From Xanthomonas arboricola (GTDB taxonomy: Bacteria > Pseudomonadota > Gammaproteobacteria > Xanthomonadales > Xanthomonadaceae): DNA of 64,000 nucleotides. A model generated the notes under the pieces. That model saw only the letters and a program-made list of their open reading frames with translations. It did no database searches and was not told where the DNA came from. The translations under genes and the position numbers were made by a program. Location of the stretch: assembly GCF_002940665.1 (NCBI RefSeq), contig NZ_MIGY01000001.1:868001-932000 (forward strand). The letters run 5' to 3'. Positions 29,685 through 40,221 of this stretch are shown here, piece by piece. Numbering within the stretch: position 1 is the stretch's first letter; each line of letters starts with the position of its first letter.

Positions 29685-30157
29685 TGCGGCGCCGCTTGCG
29701 GTTCGATACACATCACCACGATCTGCATCGGCCCCAGCAGTAATTCTGCATGCGTATGCCAGCCCAGCCGCTGATAAAACGGCAACAGCACTGGCTGGCA
29801 ATACAGATACAACGCCGGCACGCCCATGCGCGCGGCCGCCTGCACGCAGTGCGTCACCAGCGCCTCGCCGATGCCCTGCCCGCGCGCCTGCGGCTGCACG
29901 TACAGCGACGCCAGCCATGGCGACCATTGGCGAATGCGCGCATCGTCGTTGTCCAGCAGGCTGACCGACCCGAGCCACTGCGCCTGATCGAGCGCCACCC
30001 ACGTGATCGGGATCACCCCGTCGCGGGTGTGGCTGCGCAACTCGCTCAAGGCCGCGTCGAAGTTCCAGTCCGGCAACAGACTGCCGAAGGCCTGCAGATG
30101 CGCCTGCGCGATCGCGGGCAGCAGCTGCGGCGTGTCGGCCACGCAGGCGATGCGCAT
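29681..30157 (-). CDS. GNAT-family N-acetyltransferase
   Basis: A 158-residue acetyltransferase. The acetyl-CoA loop is visible as VQPQARGQGIGEALV (the RxxGxG/A pattern) after a WSPWLASLYV strand, followed by ALYLYCQPVLLPFYQRLGW. Substrate unknown. It lies between nrdR (5 bases) and ribD (4-base overlap), so it is co-transcribed with both. Confidence 0.85.
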   Translation of the reverse strand: MRIACVADTPQLLPAIAQAHLQAFGSLLPDWNFDAALSELRSHTRDGVIPITWVALDQAQWLGSVSLLDNDDARIRQWSPWLASLYVQPQARGQGIGEALVTHCVQAAARMGVPALYLYCQPVLLPFYQRLGWHTHAELLLGPMQIVVMCIEPQAAPQ

Positions 30158-30162
30158 CGCGC

Positions 30163-30687
30163 TCACCGCTTGCCGGGCTTGCCGGCGCGCTCCAGGGCCG
30201 CTTCCAGCAACGGCAATTGCTCGATGCCGACCGGTAGCTCGCGCTCGAGCTTTTCGATTTCCTCGCGGAAATCGGCCACGTCCTGAAAGCTGCGGTACAC
30301 CGAGGCGAAGCGCACATAGCCCACGTGATCGAGCTTGCGCAGCTCGACCATGACGTATTCGCCGACACGCAGCGAGCCAACCTCGCGCTCGCCGGACATG
30401 CGCAACTGATGCACCACCGCGCGCACCGCCGCTTCGATCTGCTCTTCGGACACCGGGCGCTTTTGCAGCGCGCGGTCGAAACTGGTGCGCAGCTTGCGCG
30501 CGTCGAACGCCTCGCGCCCGCCATCGCTCTTGACCACGGTCGGCAGCTTGAGTTCGATCGTTTCCAGGGTACTGAAACGCTCGCCGCACGCCTCGCACTC
30601 GCGGCGACGACGAATCGTCGTCCCGTCTTCGGACACCCGCGAATCGATCACGCGGGTGTCGTTGTGCTGGCAGAAAGGGCAGTGCAT
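30163..30687 (-). CDS. nrdR: transcriptional repressor NrdR
   Basis: A 174-residue regulator of ribonucleotide reductase genes. The N-terminal zinc ribbon has Cys3, Cys6, Cys31 and Cys34 with the conserved MHCPFC start and [15 protein letters not shown]. The ATP-cone domain (about 49-139) follows, which senses ATP/dATP. A coiled C-terminal tail is Lys/Glu-rich. It sits between glyA and ribD, the usual gammaproteobacterial neighbourhood. Confidence 0.96.
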   Translation of the reverse strand: MHCPFCQHNDTRVIDSRVSEDGTTIRRRRECEACGERFSTLETIELKLPTVVKSDGGREAFDARKLRTSFDRALQKRPVSEEQIEAAVRAVVHQLRMSGEREVGSLRVGEYVMVELRKLDHVGYVRFASVYRSFQDVADFREEIEKLERELPVGIEQLPLLEAALERAGKPGKR

Positions 30688-30698
30688 CAGGTCGCCGA

Positions 30699-30784
30699 GA
30701 TTGGGAAGTGGGGATTAGGGATTGGCAACAGCAGGAGCAAGGACGCGCTTGTCGCGCATCCCCAATCCCGAATCACCAATCCCG
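30699..30784. repeat. inverted GGGATT-type heptads between glyA and nrdR
   Basis: GGGGATTAGGGATTGG on the plus strand at 30710-30725 faces CCCCAATCCCGAATC at 30760-30774, with a short loop. It fills the whole gap between the glyA stop and nrdR start. Confidence 0.7.
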
Positions 30785-30789
30785 GCACC

Positions 30790-32043
<1,254 letters not shown>

Positions 32044-32166
32044 GCAGAGCTCCGGGGCAGCTGTTGCCAGTAGGGGCGCAGATTGTAAGCCCCCGCGCGG
32101 ACAGGTGACCAATTGCGACGCTGGCGCGGGCCGCGCATGCAATGGCCCGTTCCGCCCTTGAACGAC

Positions 32167-32190
32167 AAAGGCGCACCGGAGTGCGCCTTT
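32167..32190 (-). terminator. terminator-like hairpin after the RcnB-like gene
   Basis: Perfect 9-base arms AAAGGCGCA/TGCGCCTTT with a 6-base loop. The T-stretch on the minus strand is short, so efficiency is uncertain. Confidence 0.6.
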
Positions 32191-32234
32191 GCAGGATGCC
32201 CTGGCCGCTTGCCGGGCCGGGCCAGTGCCGTGGC

Positions 32235-32762
32235 CTAGTTGTTGAGCACCAGATCGGCGATCACACCGGTGGCGATGGCCACCAGCAGCAGATTGCCGGT
32301 GTTGTCGCGCTGCCAACGGTAGCCATACGGCGGGCGGCGCAGGTTGTAGCGGTCGTAGTCGTTGATCACGTAGACCGGGCCGTGGTAGCGCTGGCCGCGG
32401 GCCCAGTACGGGCGCGGCGGCGGGCCGGCGCGGTAATAGCTGGGGCGATCGTAGACATAGACCCGGTTGCGGTCGTAGCGACGGTCCTGATAACGGGCAT
32501 CGCGATAGCCCTCGCGGTAGCCGTTGCTGTAGTAGCGGCGGTCATCGCGACGGTCGGCCCGGCGCTCGTCCTGCCAGTCGCGGCGATCGTTGCGCCAATT
32601 GCCATGCTGATCGCGGTCGCGATCGCGGTCGCGGCGATCGTCGCGGTCATGCCCACGACGATCGTGGCCGTGGCCCCAGTCGTCGGCAAACGCTGCCGGG
32701 GCCACGGAACCCAGCGCCAGGATGGAGGAAAGCACAACAGTCACGATGCGTTTGCGGTTCAT
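32235..32762 (-). CDS. RcnB-family periplasmic protein, extremely Arg/Asp-rich
   Basis: A 175-residue exported protein (signal peptide ending PAAFADD). The mature N-terminal half is an Arg/Asp/His-rich low-complexity stretch (about residues 28-100), and the C terminus has the RcnB-type segment [21 protein letters not shown]. RcnB limits nickel/cobalt efflux in E. coli; the charged half may bind metal or the envelope. Divergent from ettA. Confidence 0.8.
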   Translation of the reverse strand: MNRKRIVTVVLSSILALGSVAPAAFADDWGHGHDRRGHDRDDRRDRDRDRDQHGNWRNDRRDWQDERRADRRDDRRYYSNGYREGYRDARYQDRRYDRNRVYVYDRPSYYRAGPPPRPYWARGQRYHGPVYVINDYDRYNLRRPPYGYRWQRDNTGNLLLVAIATGVIADLVLNN

Positions 32763-32988
32763 GGGATTGCTCCTGTCTGCGATGTCGCAATTTCATTAAG
32801 GCGCTAACCGCCTTAACGCATTCCTGCTGGAATCGATTACGAAACCGCCCATTCAGGTGCGAGGTAAGCTGCCGTTTAGCTGCCGCATTGCCGCCGCGAG
32901 TCAGTCCGGTTGCCCGTATAATCGGCGCAATCCCTTTTCCGCTGCCTCCGGCCCCGGCCGGCGGGCTGCCTGCGTCCACGGAGCACCC

Positions 32989-34650
32989 ATGTCGCAATAC
33001 ATCTACACCATGAACCGCGTCAGCAAGGTGGTGCCGCCCAAGCGGCAGATCATCAAGGACATCTCGCTGAGCTTTTTCCCGGGCGCCAAGATCGGCCTGC
33101 TGGGCCTGAACGGCGCCGGCAAGTCCACGGTGCTGAAGATCATGGCCGGCGTGGATACCGACTTCGAGGGCGAAGCCCGTCCGCAGGCCGGCATCAAGGT
33201 CGGCTACCTGGCCCAGGAACCGCAGCTCAACCCCGAGCACACCGTGCGCGAAGCGGTCGAGGAAGGCGTGGGCGACGTGCTGCAGGCCCAGGCCGCGCTG
33301 GATGCGGTGTACCTGGCCTATGCCGAGGAAGGCGCCGATTTCGACGCCCTGGCCAAGGAACAGGAACGCCTGGAAGCGATCCTGGCCGCCGGCGATGCGC
33401 ACACCCTGGAAAACCAGCTGGACGTGGCCGCCGATGCGCTGCGCCTGCCGCCGTGGGATGCGGTGGTCGGCAAGCTGTCCGGTGGCGAAAAGCGCCGCGT
33501 GGCGCTGTGCCGGCTGCTGCTGCAGAAGCCGGACATGCTGCTGCTCGACGAACCGACCAACCACCTGGACGCCGAATCGGTGGAGTGGCTGGAGCAGTTC
33601 CTGGCGCGCTACACCGGCACCGTGGTGGCGGTCACGCATGATCGCTACTTCCTCGACAACGCCGCCGAGTGGATCCTGGAACTGGACCGCGGCCGCGGCA
33701 TTCCGTGGAAGGGCAACTACACCGACTGGCTGACCCAGAAGGACGAGCGCCTCAAGCAGGAAGACAACCAGGAAAAGTCGCGCCAGAAGGCGATCCAGAA
33801 GGAACTGGAATGGTCGCGCCAGAATGCCAAGGGCGGCCGTACCAAGGGCAAGGCGCGTCTGGCCCGCCTGGAAGAACTGCAGTCGGTGGATTACCAGAAG
33901 CGCAACGAGACCAACGAGATCTTCATCCCGCCGGGCGAGCGTCTGGGCAATGCGGTGATGGAGTTCAAGAACGTCTCCAAGAAGTTCGGCGACCGCCTGC
34001 TGATCGACAATCTGTCGATGATCGTGCCGCCCGGCGCCATCGTCGGCATCATCGGCCCCAACGGTGCCGGTAAGTCCACCCTGTTCAAGATGATCACCGG
34101 CGCGGAGAAGCCTGATTCCGGCGAGATTGTGGTCGGCCCGACCGTGCAGCTGTCGTACGTAGACCAGAGCCGCGACAAGCTGGAAGGCAACCACAACGTG
34201 TTCCAGGAGATCGCAGGCGGCCTGGACATCCTCAACATCAACGGTGTGGAGATCCAGTCGCGCGCCTACATCGGCCGCTTCAACTTCAAGGGGCAGGACC
34301 AGCAGAAGATGGTCGGCTCGCTGTCCGGTGGTGAGCGCGGCCGTCTGCACATGGCCAAGACCCTGCTGCAGGGCGGCAACGTGCTGCTGCTCGACGAACC
34401 CTCCAACGACCTGGACATCGAGACCCTGCGTGCGCTGGAAGATGCGCTGCTGGAGTTCCCGGGCAACACCTTCGTGATCTCGCATGACCGCTGGTTCCTG
34501 GATCGCATCGCCACGCATATCCTGGCGTTCGAAGGCGACTCGCACGTGGAGTTCTTCCAGGGCAACTACCGCGAGTACGAAGAAGACAAGCGCCGCCGCA
34601 TGGGCGATGACGCAGGCCCCAAGCGTTTGCGCTTCAAGGCGCTGAAGTAA
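32989..34650 (+). CDS. ettA: energy-dependent translational throttle ABC-F protein
   Basis: A 553-residue soluble ABC-F ATPase that binds the ribosomal E site and gates entry into elongation according to energy state. Two nucleotide-binding domains: Walker [10 protein letters not shown] and GPNGAGKST, signatures LSGGEKRR and LSGGERGR, Walker [12 protein letters not shown] and [11 protein letters not shown]. The arm and linker lie between, with [17 protein letters not shown]. The start MSQYIYTM is the family N terminus, with GGAG upstream. Confidence 0.96.
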   Translation: MSQYIYTMNRVSKVVPPKRQIIKDISLSFFPGAKIGLLGLNGAGKSTVLKIMAGVDTDFEGEARPQAGIKVGYLAQEPQLNPEHTVREAVEEGVGDVLQAQAALDAVYLAYAEEGADFDALAKEQERLEAILAAGDAHTLENQLDVAADALRLPPWDAVVGKLSGGEKRRVALCRLLLQKPDMLLLDEPTNHLDAESVEWLEQFLARYTGTVVAVTHDRYFLDNAAEWILELDRGRGIPWKGNYTDWLTQKDERLKQEDNQEKSRQKAIQKELEWSRQNAKGGRTKGKARLARLEELQSVDYQKRNETNEIFIPPGERLGNAVMEFKNVSKKFGDRLLIDNLSMIVPPGAIVGIIGPNGAGKSTLFKMITGAEKPDSGEIVVGPTVQLSYVDQSRDKLEGNHNVFQEIAGGLDILNINGVEIQSRAYIGRFNFKGQDQQKMVGSLSGGERGRLHMAKTLLQGGNVLLLDEPSNDLDIETLRALEDALLEFPGNTFVISHDRWFLDRIATHILAFEGDSHVEFFQGNYREYEEDKRRRMGDDAGPKRLRFKALK

Positions 34651-34658
34651 GCACGACG

Positions 34659-34678
34659 AGGGCGCCGCAAGGCGCCCT
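34659..34678. terminator. hairpin between convergent ettA and def
   Basis: 8-base arms AGGGCGCC/GGCGCCCT with loop GCAA, 9 bases past the ettA stop. A short TTG follows on the plus strand; it could serve both convergent transcripts. Confidence 0.65.
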
Positions 34679-34712
34679 TGTCATATGCGGGTGCAGCTGC
34701 GGCACCGATGGC

Positions 34713-35228
34713 CTACAGGTCGTAGGACAGCACGTCTTCGAAGCCGAAGGTGGCGAAGTTCTCGATCCGCGAGGGATACAGGCGGCCGACCAGATGGTCG
34801 TATTCGTGCTGCACCACGCGTGCGTGGAAGCCTTCGGCCTCGCGCTCGATCGGGCTGCCGTCGGGTGCGAAGCCGCGGTAGCGAATGTGGCGATAGCGCG
34901 GGATGACGGCACGCAGGCCGGGAATGGACAGGCACCCTTCCCAGCCGTTTTCCATTTCCTCCGACAGCGGTTCGATCTGCGCATTCGCCAACGCGGTGCG
35001 CGGCACCGCCGGCGCGTCGGGATAGCGTTCGCTGGCGTCGAAGCCGAACACCATCAGCTGCAGATCCACCGCGATCTGCGGTGCGGCCAGGCCAACGCCG
35101 CGCGCATCGTCCATGGTCTCGAACATGTCGGCCGCCAGCGCGCGCAGCTCGGCGCTGCCCAGGTTGGTCACCGGTGGCGCCACGCGCAGCAGGCGCTTGT
35201 CGCCCATGCGGATAATCTCGCGAATCAT
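34713..35228 (-). CDS. def: peptide deformylase
   Basis: A 171-residue metalloenzyme removing the formyl group from nascent proteins. All three motifs are present: GVGLAAPQ (44-51), EGCLSIPG with the metal Cys, and HEYDH with the two metal histidines. The segment after motif 2 ([14 protein letters not shown]) is typical of type I enzymes that stand apart from the def-fmt operon; no fmt gene is adjacent, so this is probably a second deformylase. GGGAG precedes the start. Confidence 0.93.
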   Translation of the reverse strand: MIREIIRMGDKRLLRVAPPVTNLGSAELRALAADMFETMDDARGVGLAAPQIAVDLQLMVFGFDASERYPDAPAVPRTALANAQIEPLSEEMENGWEGCLSIPGLRAVIPRYRHIRYRGFAPDGSPIEREAEGFHARVVQHEYDHLVGRLYPSRIENFATFGFEDVLSYDL

Positions 35229-35686
35229 CTGGCTGCTCCCGGGAAAAGTTGCGGCGATTTTAAGACCTGTGCGGTAGGCGTAGGTGAGGTTCGGGATTGG
35301 GGAATGGGGATTCGGGATTGGTAGCTGGGCATTGGTTGCGCTGCTTGGCGGTTCGCATCTCCGCCAGGCTTCGCACGTCCCCGCGTCCGCCCATTCGGGG
35401 CAGCTTCTCCGGGAAGGAGAAAATCGCCGGCCCCGGTTGGTCGCGTCAAAAATCCGGCCGGCCCCGGATGCGAGCCGCCGCTGCGGCTCCCTGAAATTCC
35501 GCCGACGCAAGTGCACCGGTAACTGTTTCAGGCGAGCGCTTCGCGTTCAGCGCCTTATATGCCAAAAGATTGACACGCATCACGGATTCATGCCTCAGTC
35601 ATGAACAGACTGAAACGGAAGGATTCCCCGACGCCGGTGCCTGCATGGCGTTCCTTTCCCCTGTTGGACTCAAGGAAACCCCAACG
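35229..35686. other. spacer upstream of the metalloprotease unit
   Basis: 458 bases between divergent genes. 35293-35320 holds four GGGATTG/GGGAATG-type heptads close to def. Nothing else is recognised; short open frames lack support. Confidence 0.5.
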
Positions 35687-36100
35687 ATGATGAGCCTCCG
35701 TAAGCCCGGATGGATGCTGTCCGGAGTGTTGTGTGTCGTCTGCCTGCCGGCCATGGCCTTGGCGCAGGAGACTGCAACCACCAGTTCCAAGGTCGGTATC
35801 GATCCCGTCACCGGCAAGCTACGCCCGCTGACCGACGCCGAGAGCGCCGCGCTGGATCAGCAGGCTGCGTCGGCTGCCCGCAGCAGCGCTGCCCGCGCTG
35901 CGGTTCCGCAGACCGAATCTGCCGCACGCGCGACCGAGCGACGCCTGCCCAACGGCACCGTGGTGCGCAAGTTGCCGGCCACGCAGATGAGCTCGTTGAT
36001 GGCGACGCGTCAGGCCGATGGCCGCATCGTCATCGAGCACAGCGAAGACGCCGACACCCAACCCGCCCACGCCGAGCACGGAGCGCTGCCGCATGAATAA
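35687..36100 (+). CDS. small exported protein, partner of the metalloprotease
   Basis: A 137-residue protein with signal peptide (cleavage near AMALAQE). The mature N terminus GIDPVTGKLRPLTDAES resembles a short conserved block seen in small exported proteins preceding PEP-CTERM or protease genes. The rest is Ala/Arg-rich with a His-rich end. AAGGA is upstream. Its last 8 bases overlap the metalloprotease start, so the two are coupled; a chaperone or inhibitor role is only a guess. Confidence 0.65.
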   Translation: MMSLRKPGWMLSGVLCVVCLPAMALAQETATTSSKVGIDPVTGKLRPLTDAESAALDQQAASAARSSAARAAVPQTESAARATERRLPNGTVVRKLPATQMSSLMATRQADGRIVIEHSEDADTQPAHAEHGALPHE

Positions 36101-37751
36101 GCCCTCGTTGCTGTTGTCTCTGGCCGTGGCTGCGGCCATCGCGCCGCTGCATGCAAGCGCCGCCAACGTCACGTTGATCAATGGCGACGCCGGCACCAGC
36201 GTCGGCTTGAACGACCCCACCACCGCTGCGCCCTTGGGTGGCAATCCGGGGCGCTCGGTCGGCGAGCAGCGCCGCATCGCCTACCAGTACGCGATGGACC
36301 TGTGGGGCGCGGTGCTGCAGAGCAATGTCGAGATCAAGGTGTATGCCTCGTTCGCGCGGCTGACCTGTACCGCCACCGGCGGCACGCTGGGCCAGGCCGG
36401 CCCGAACTGGATCGTCAACGACTTCCCCGGTTCCAAGCCCAATACGCTGTATCCGTCTGCGCTGGGCGACGCGATCGCCGGGCAGGATCTGGTCCCCGAT
36501 CCCAGCGATCCGGCCGACGTGTTCTCGCAGTTCAACGGCGATCTGGGCAAGCCCGACTGCCTGGCCGGCTCGGGCTGGTACCTGGGCCTGGACGGCAAGA
36601 CGCCCGAAGGCCAGATCAACTTCCTCAACGTGGTGATGCACGAGATTGGCCACGGCCTGGGTGCGGCGGGCTTCCTCAACAAGACCACCGGTGTGCTCGG
36701 CTCGGGCAGCGGCCTGACCGATGTCTACACCGCGCAGGCTTTCGACAACGTGCAGAACAAGCGCTTCGACGACCCGACCATGACCAATGCGCTGCGTGCA
36801 GAAGCGATGCGCACGCCCGGCCGTACGGTGTGGGCCGGCACCCGCGTCAACCGCGAGGCGGCGCTGATCCTGGATCCGCGCACCCTGTTGCAGGTGAGCG
36901 CGCCGGCCAGCGCGGCAGGCAAGTTCGAGGTGGGCTTTGCCAGCTTTGGGCCACTGGCCACGGCGGCCAATTTCCCGGCGCGCGCGGTGGTGACGGTCAA
37001 TGACGGGGTGGCTGCCGCTTCGGCCAGCGATGGCTGCGAAACGCCGTTCGTCAATGCGGCCGAGGTGGCCGGCAAGGTGGCGCTGATCGACCGCGGCACT
37101 TGCGCGTTCGCGGTCAAGGTCAAGAACGCACAGATCAACGGTGCGGTGGGCGTGATCGTGGCCAACAACGCGGCCGGCGTGCAGACGATGGGCAATGCCG
37201 CCCCGCCGATCACCGACATCGCCATCCCGGCGATCATGGTGTCGCAGGCCGATGGCGCGCGGCTGAAGGGCAGCACCGGGGTAGTGGCGGCGCTGTACGA
37301 AGACCCCGAGCTGTTGCAGGGCACCGACACCGCGGGCCGCACGCGCTTGTACGCGCCCAGCGTGGTGGCCGGCGGTTCGACGTTCTCGCACTTCGATACC
37401 GACCTGCAGCCGAACGCGTTGATGGAACCATTCGATACGCCGGAAGTGCAGGCGCATCTGAACATCGACCTGACCCCGGCGCTGTTTGCCGATATCGGCT
37501 GGACGCTCAATCGCGGGCTGGCCAAGCTGGGCAACTGCAATACGCTGGTGCCGACGCTGGAAACCGGCGGGCTGATTCCCGGCGCGAACATCTCGGCCGA
37601 AAACAGCCTGTGCAAGACGCAGAACGCCGGTAACCGTCTGGGGTACCTGACCTGCATGGACGAGCACGCACGCGAATTGCAGAACCAGGGTGCAATCAGC
37701 CGCATTCAACAGGCAGCGGTGTTTGTCTGCGCCACCAAGGTGCGCCCGTAA
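36093..37751 (+). CDS. secreted zinc metalloprotease with PA domain
   Basis: A 552-residue protein with signal peptide (cleavage near HASAANV). The zinc motif HEIGHGLG lies near residue 185. A protease-associated domain is inserted at about 300-405 (GKVALIDRGTCAFAVKVKNAQ, GAVGVIVANN). The catalytic domain resumes with FSHFDTDLQPNALMEP, then TPALFADIGWTLN, a pattern seen in secreted HExxHxxG proteases where SHFD/LMEP follows the PA insert. Several Cys near the C terminus suggest disulfides. A plausible type II secretion client. Confidence 0.85.
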   Translation: MNKPSLLLSLAVAAAIAPLHASAANVTLINGDAGTSVGLNDPTTAAPLGGNPGRSVGEQRRIAYQYAMDLWGAVLQSNVEIKVYASFARLTCTATGGTLGQAGPNWIVNDFPGSKPNTLYPSALGDAIAGQDLVPDPSDPADVFSQFNGDLGKPDCLAGSGWYLGLDGKTPEGQINFLNVVMHEIGHGLGAAGFLNKTTGVLGSGSGLTDVYTAQAFDNVQNKRFDDPTMTNALRAEAMRTPGRTVWAGTRVNREAALILDPRTLLQVSAPASAAGKFEVGFASFGPLATAANFPARAVVTVNDGVAAASASDGCETPFVNAAEVAGKVALIDRGTCAFAVKVKNAQINGAVGVIVANNAAGVQTMGNAAPPITDIAIPAIMVSQADGARLKGSTGVVAALYEDPELLQGTDTAGRTRLYAPSVVAGGSTFSHFDTDLQPNALMEPFDTPEVQAHLNIDLTPALFADIGWTLNRGLAKLGNCNTLVPTLETGGLIPGANISAENSLCKTQNAGNRLGYLTCMDEHARELQNQGAISRIQQAAVFVCATKVRP

Positions 37752-37785
37752 GCGACGGGCGCGCTCTGCAGGTAGTTGGTGGAAT

Positions 37786-37814
37786 GCGAACGGCGCCCCT
37801 AAGGCGCCGTTTGC
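37786..37814. terminator. hairpin between convergent metalloprotease and pncB
   Basis: 12-base arms with one mismatch, core CGGCGCC/GGCGCCG, 5-base loop, with TTT inside the downstream arm. It starts 35 bases past the protease stop and may serve both transcripts. Confidence 0.65.
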
Positions 37815-37902
37815 TCACCCCCTCATGCCGCTCAAGCCGGGCCGCGCCACCAGCAGCGATGACGCACAACGCCTTACCGGGCCCGGCGCGCAGTCGTCTC
37901 GG

Positions 37903-39099
37903 TCATTGCCGCGCGGATTCGCCCGCTTCCGGCATCGGCAGCAAGCCGAACACATCGCGCAGATAGCGCAGGTAACCGGCGTCCTCGCACATGCTCTTGC
38001 CGGGCGAGTCGCTGAGTTTCGCCACCGGCTGCCCATTGCAGCGGACCATCTTGATCACGATCTGCAGCGGCGTCGGCCCCAGGTCGTTGGTGAGGCTCGT
38101 GCCTACGCCAAATGCCAGCCGGCAGCGCGTGTGGAAGTGCGCGTACAGCCGCATCACCTTGTCGATATTGAGGCCGTCGCTGAACACCAGCACCTTGGTC
38201 GCAGGGTCGATGCGGTGTGCCTGCAGGTGGGCGATGACCCGCTCGCCCCATTCGAACGGGTCGCCCGAATCATGGCGCATGCCGTCGAACAGCTTGCAGA
38301 AATACAGATCGAAGTCGCGCAGGAACGCGTCCAGCCCCACCACATCGGACAGGGCGATGCCCAGATCGCCGCGGTACTCGCGCGCCCACGACTCCAGCGC
38401 AGCCACCTGCGAGTCACGCAGCCGTGGTCCCAGCGCCTGAAACGCCTGCAGGTACTCGTGCGCCATCGTACCCAGTGGGGTCAGGCCGTACTGCTTGGCG
38501 AAATACACATTGCTGGTGCCGACGAACTGCTCGCCCAGGCCATCGCGCAGCAACGGCAGCAACTCGCCGTGCCAATGCCGCGAATAGCGCCGCCGGGTGC
38601 CGTAGTCGGCGATCTTGCAGCCGGCCGGCATGCTGCGCAGGCTGCTCACTTTGTCGCGCAGGCGGCTGCGGCCTTCTTCGTAATCCGGCTCGGAGGTATT
38701 GCGGAACCACACCTCGTTGATGATTGCCAGTAACGGCACCTCGAACAGGATGGTATGCAGCCAGGGGCCGCGGATGGTCAGCTCGATCTCTCCCGGGCGG
38801 GTGGTCGATGCCGACAGCTGCAGATACTTGCGGTCCAGATGGAACAGCGCCAGAAAGTCGGCAAAGTCCGGCTTGATGAAGCGCAGGCCGCGCAGATAGC
38901 CCACTTCGTCCTCGCGCAGACGCAGCCGGCACAGCGCGTCAATCTCGCGCGAGATCTCGTCGATGAACTGCGCCAGATCCACACCAGGGGTGCGGCACTT
39001 GAAGCGGTAATCGACCTGCGCGGCCGGATGCTGATGCAGCACCGCCTGCATCATGGTGAATTTGTACAGGTCGGTATCGAGCAGCGAATGGATGATCAT
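37903..39099 (-). CDS. pncB: nicotinate phosphoribosyltransferase
   Basis: A 398-residue enzyme making nicotinate mononucleotide from nicotinate and PRPP in NAD salvage. Family blocks are [15 protein letters not shown] at the N terminus, the phosphorylatable-His region [47 protein letters not shown] and GVGTSLTND. No NAD-repressor site recognised upstream. Monocistronic by spacing. Confidence 0.95.
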   Translation of the reverse strand: MIIHSLLDTDLYKFTMMQAVLHQHPAAQVDYRFKCRTPGVDLAQFIDEISREIDALCRLRLREDEVGYLRGLRFIKPDFADFLALFHLDRKYLQLSASTTRPGEIELTIRGPWLHTILFEVPLLAIINEVWFRNTSEPDYEEGRSRLRDKVSSLRSMPAGCKIADYGTRRRYSRHWHGELLPLLRDGLGEQFVGTSNVYFAKQYGLTPLGTMAHEYLQAFQALGPRLRDSQVAALESWAREYRGDLGIALSDVVGLDAFLRDFDLYFCKLFDGMRHDSGDPFEWGERVIAHLQAHRIDPATKVLVFSDGLNIDKVMRLYAHFHTRCRLAFGVGTSLTNDLGPTPLQIVIKMVRCNGQPVAKLSDSPGKSMCEDAGYLRYLRDVFGLLPMPEAGESARQ

Positions 39100-39252
39100 G
39101 CTGCCGGATTATGCCCGCAGCGGCGATCGCGCTGCGTGCAAACCGTTCCCATGCCCCGGGCGGCGGTGCGCTGCGCGGCGGCAGTGCGCTTGGCGATCTC
39201 CCTTGGCAACTGCGCTCGGCAATTTCTCTGAGAGATGACCGGGCGTGATCGC

Positions 39253-40221
39253 TCAGCGCGCCAGCACCTGCTGCGCCGGTTTGCCCTGCACGGTGAAGTC
39301 GCTGTCGCCTGGCCCACCGGCCTTGGGGTCGGTGTACCAGCACCACAGCGCGATGCCGTCCACGCCGTGCGCCTGCAGGACCTTGCGCCACTGCTGCAAC
39401 ACCTGCAGCTGCAGGCGGGTGTCGACTGCGGCGGCGCGTTGTTCCGGGCTTTCCCATGGCGCGGCCAGGCTGCCGCGTGCAGAACGCAGGCCCAGCTCCG
39501 CCACCCACACTGGCTTGCCCACGCGCTGCCCGAGTTGCTGCAGACGCTGCGCGGCAGCGTTCATCTCGGCCGTGCGTGTGGCGGCCGCTTCGGACAGCCG
39601 CGGATACAGGCTGGTGCCCACTGCATCGAACAAGGACCAGTAACGGAAGCTTTCGGCGTGCTCCATGCCGTCGGCCACGTACAGCAGCTTGCCGTGATAG
39701 ACCTTGCGCACTTCCGCCACCAGGCCAGGCCACTGCGGCGCGTCCTGCAGCTTGCGCAGTTCGGTGCCGATCACCAGCGCTTCGGCGTGCTCGTCTTCGG
39801 CCAGTCTGGCCAACGGCAGCAACGCGTTCTGATACGCGGCAAACCAGGCTGCCTGATCGGTGGGCGCCGTGTCGCCGGCCCAATGTCCGGGAATCCACAC
39901 ATGCACCTTGAGCGTGGCTTGCAGGCCGGCGTGGTGGCTCTGCCGCAATGCGGCGCGCATGGCCTCCACGCTGCTGTCGCTGCCCAGCACCGGGTCATTC
40001 GACTGCGGGTTGGCCTGCCACACAAATGCCACCAGCAGCGCCTTGCTGGCGCCGGTCTTGGCCAGCGCGTCCAGCGACTGCGCCGCCGCTTCGCTTTCCC
40101 ACGGCGCATTGGCCGAGACCTTGACGTTGGCGCCCATCCACGTCGATGCGTCCGCGTTGCAGCCGTTGGCCAGCATGCACGTGCCGACCAGAAACGCAGT
40201 GCTCAGAACGCGTTTGAACAT
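39253..40221 (-). CDS. glycosidase-like lipoprotein (GH113-type TIM barrel)
   Basis: A 322-residue lipoprotein (lipobox LANGC, Cys21). The barrel pattern has VIGTELRKL (candidate acid/base Glu) and VWVAELGLRS (candidate nucleophile Glu), ending IALWCWYTDPKAGGP, like GH113 and related TIM-barrel glycosidases. It is last in the envelope-glycan operon and overlaps the preceding gene by 19 bases, so it may trim or modify the exported glycan much as PgaB-type hydrolases do in poly-GlcNAc systems. The specificity is inference. Confidence 0.75.
   Translation of the reverse strand: MFKRVLSTAFLVGTCMLANGCNADASTWMGANVKVSANAPWESEAAAQSLDALAKTGASKALLVAFVWQANPQSNDPVLGSDSSVEAMRAALRQSHHAGLQATLKVHVWIPGHWAGDTAPTDQAAWFAAYQNALLPLARLAEDEHAEALVIGTELRKLQDAPQWPGLVAEVRKVYHGKLLYVADGMEHAESFRYWSLFDAVGTSLYPRLSEAAATRTAEMNAAAQRLQQLGQRVGKPVWVAELGLRSARGSLAAPWESPEQRAAAVDTRLQLQVLQQWRKVLQAHGVDGIALWCWYTDPKAGGPGDSDFTVQGKPAQQVLAR

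Noticed and set aside
32044-32166. Glycine riboswitch before glyA
   Set aside because: The conserved glycine aptamer segments are not visible in the 120 bases available.
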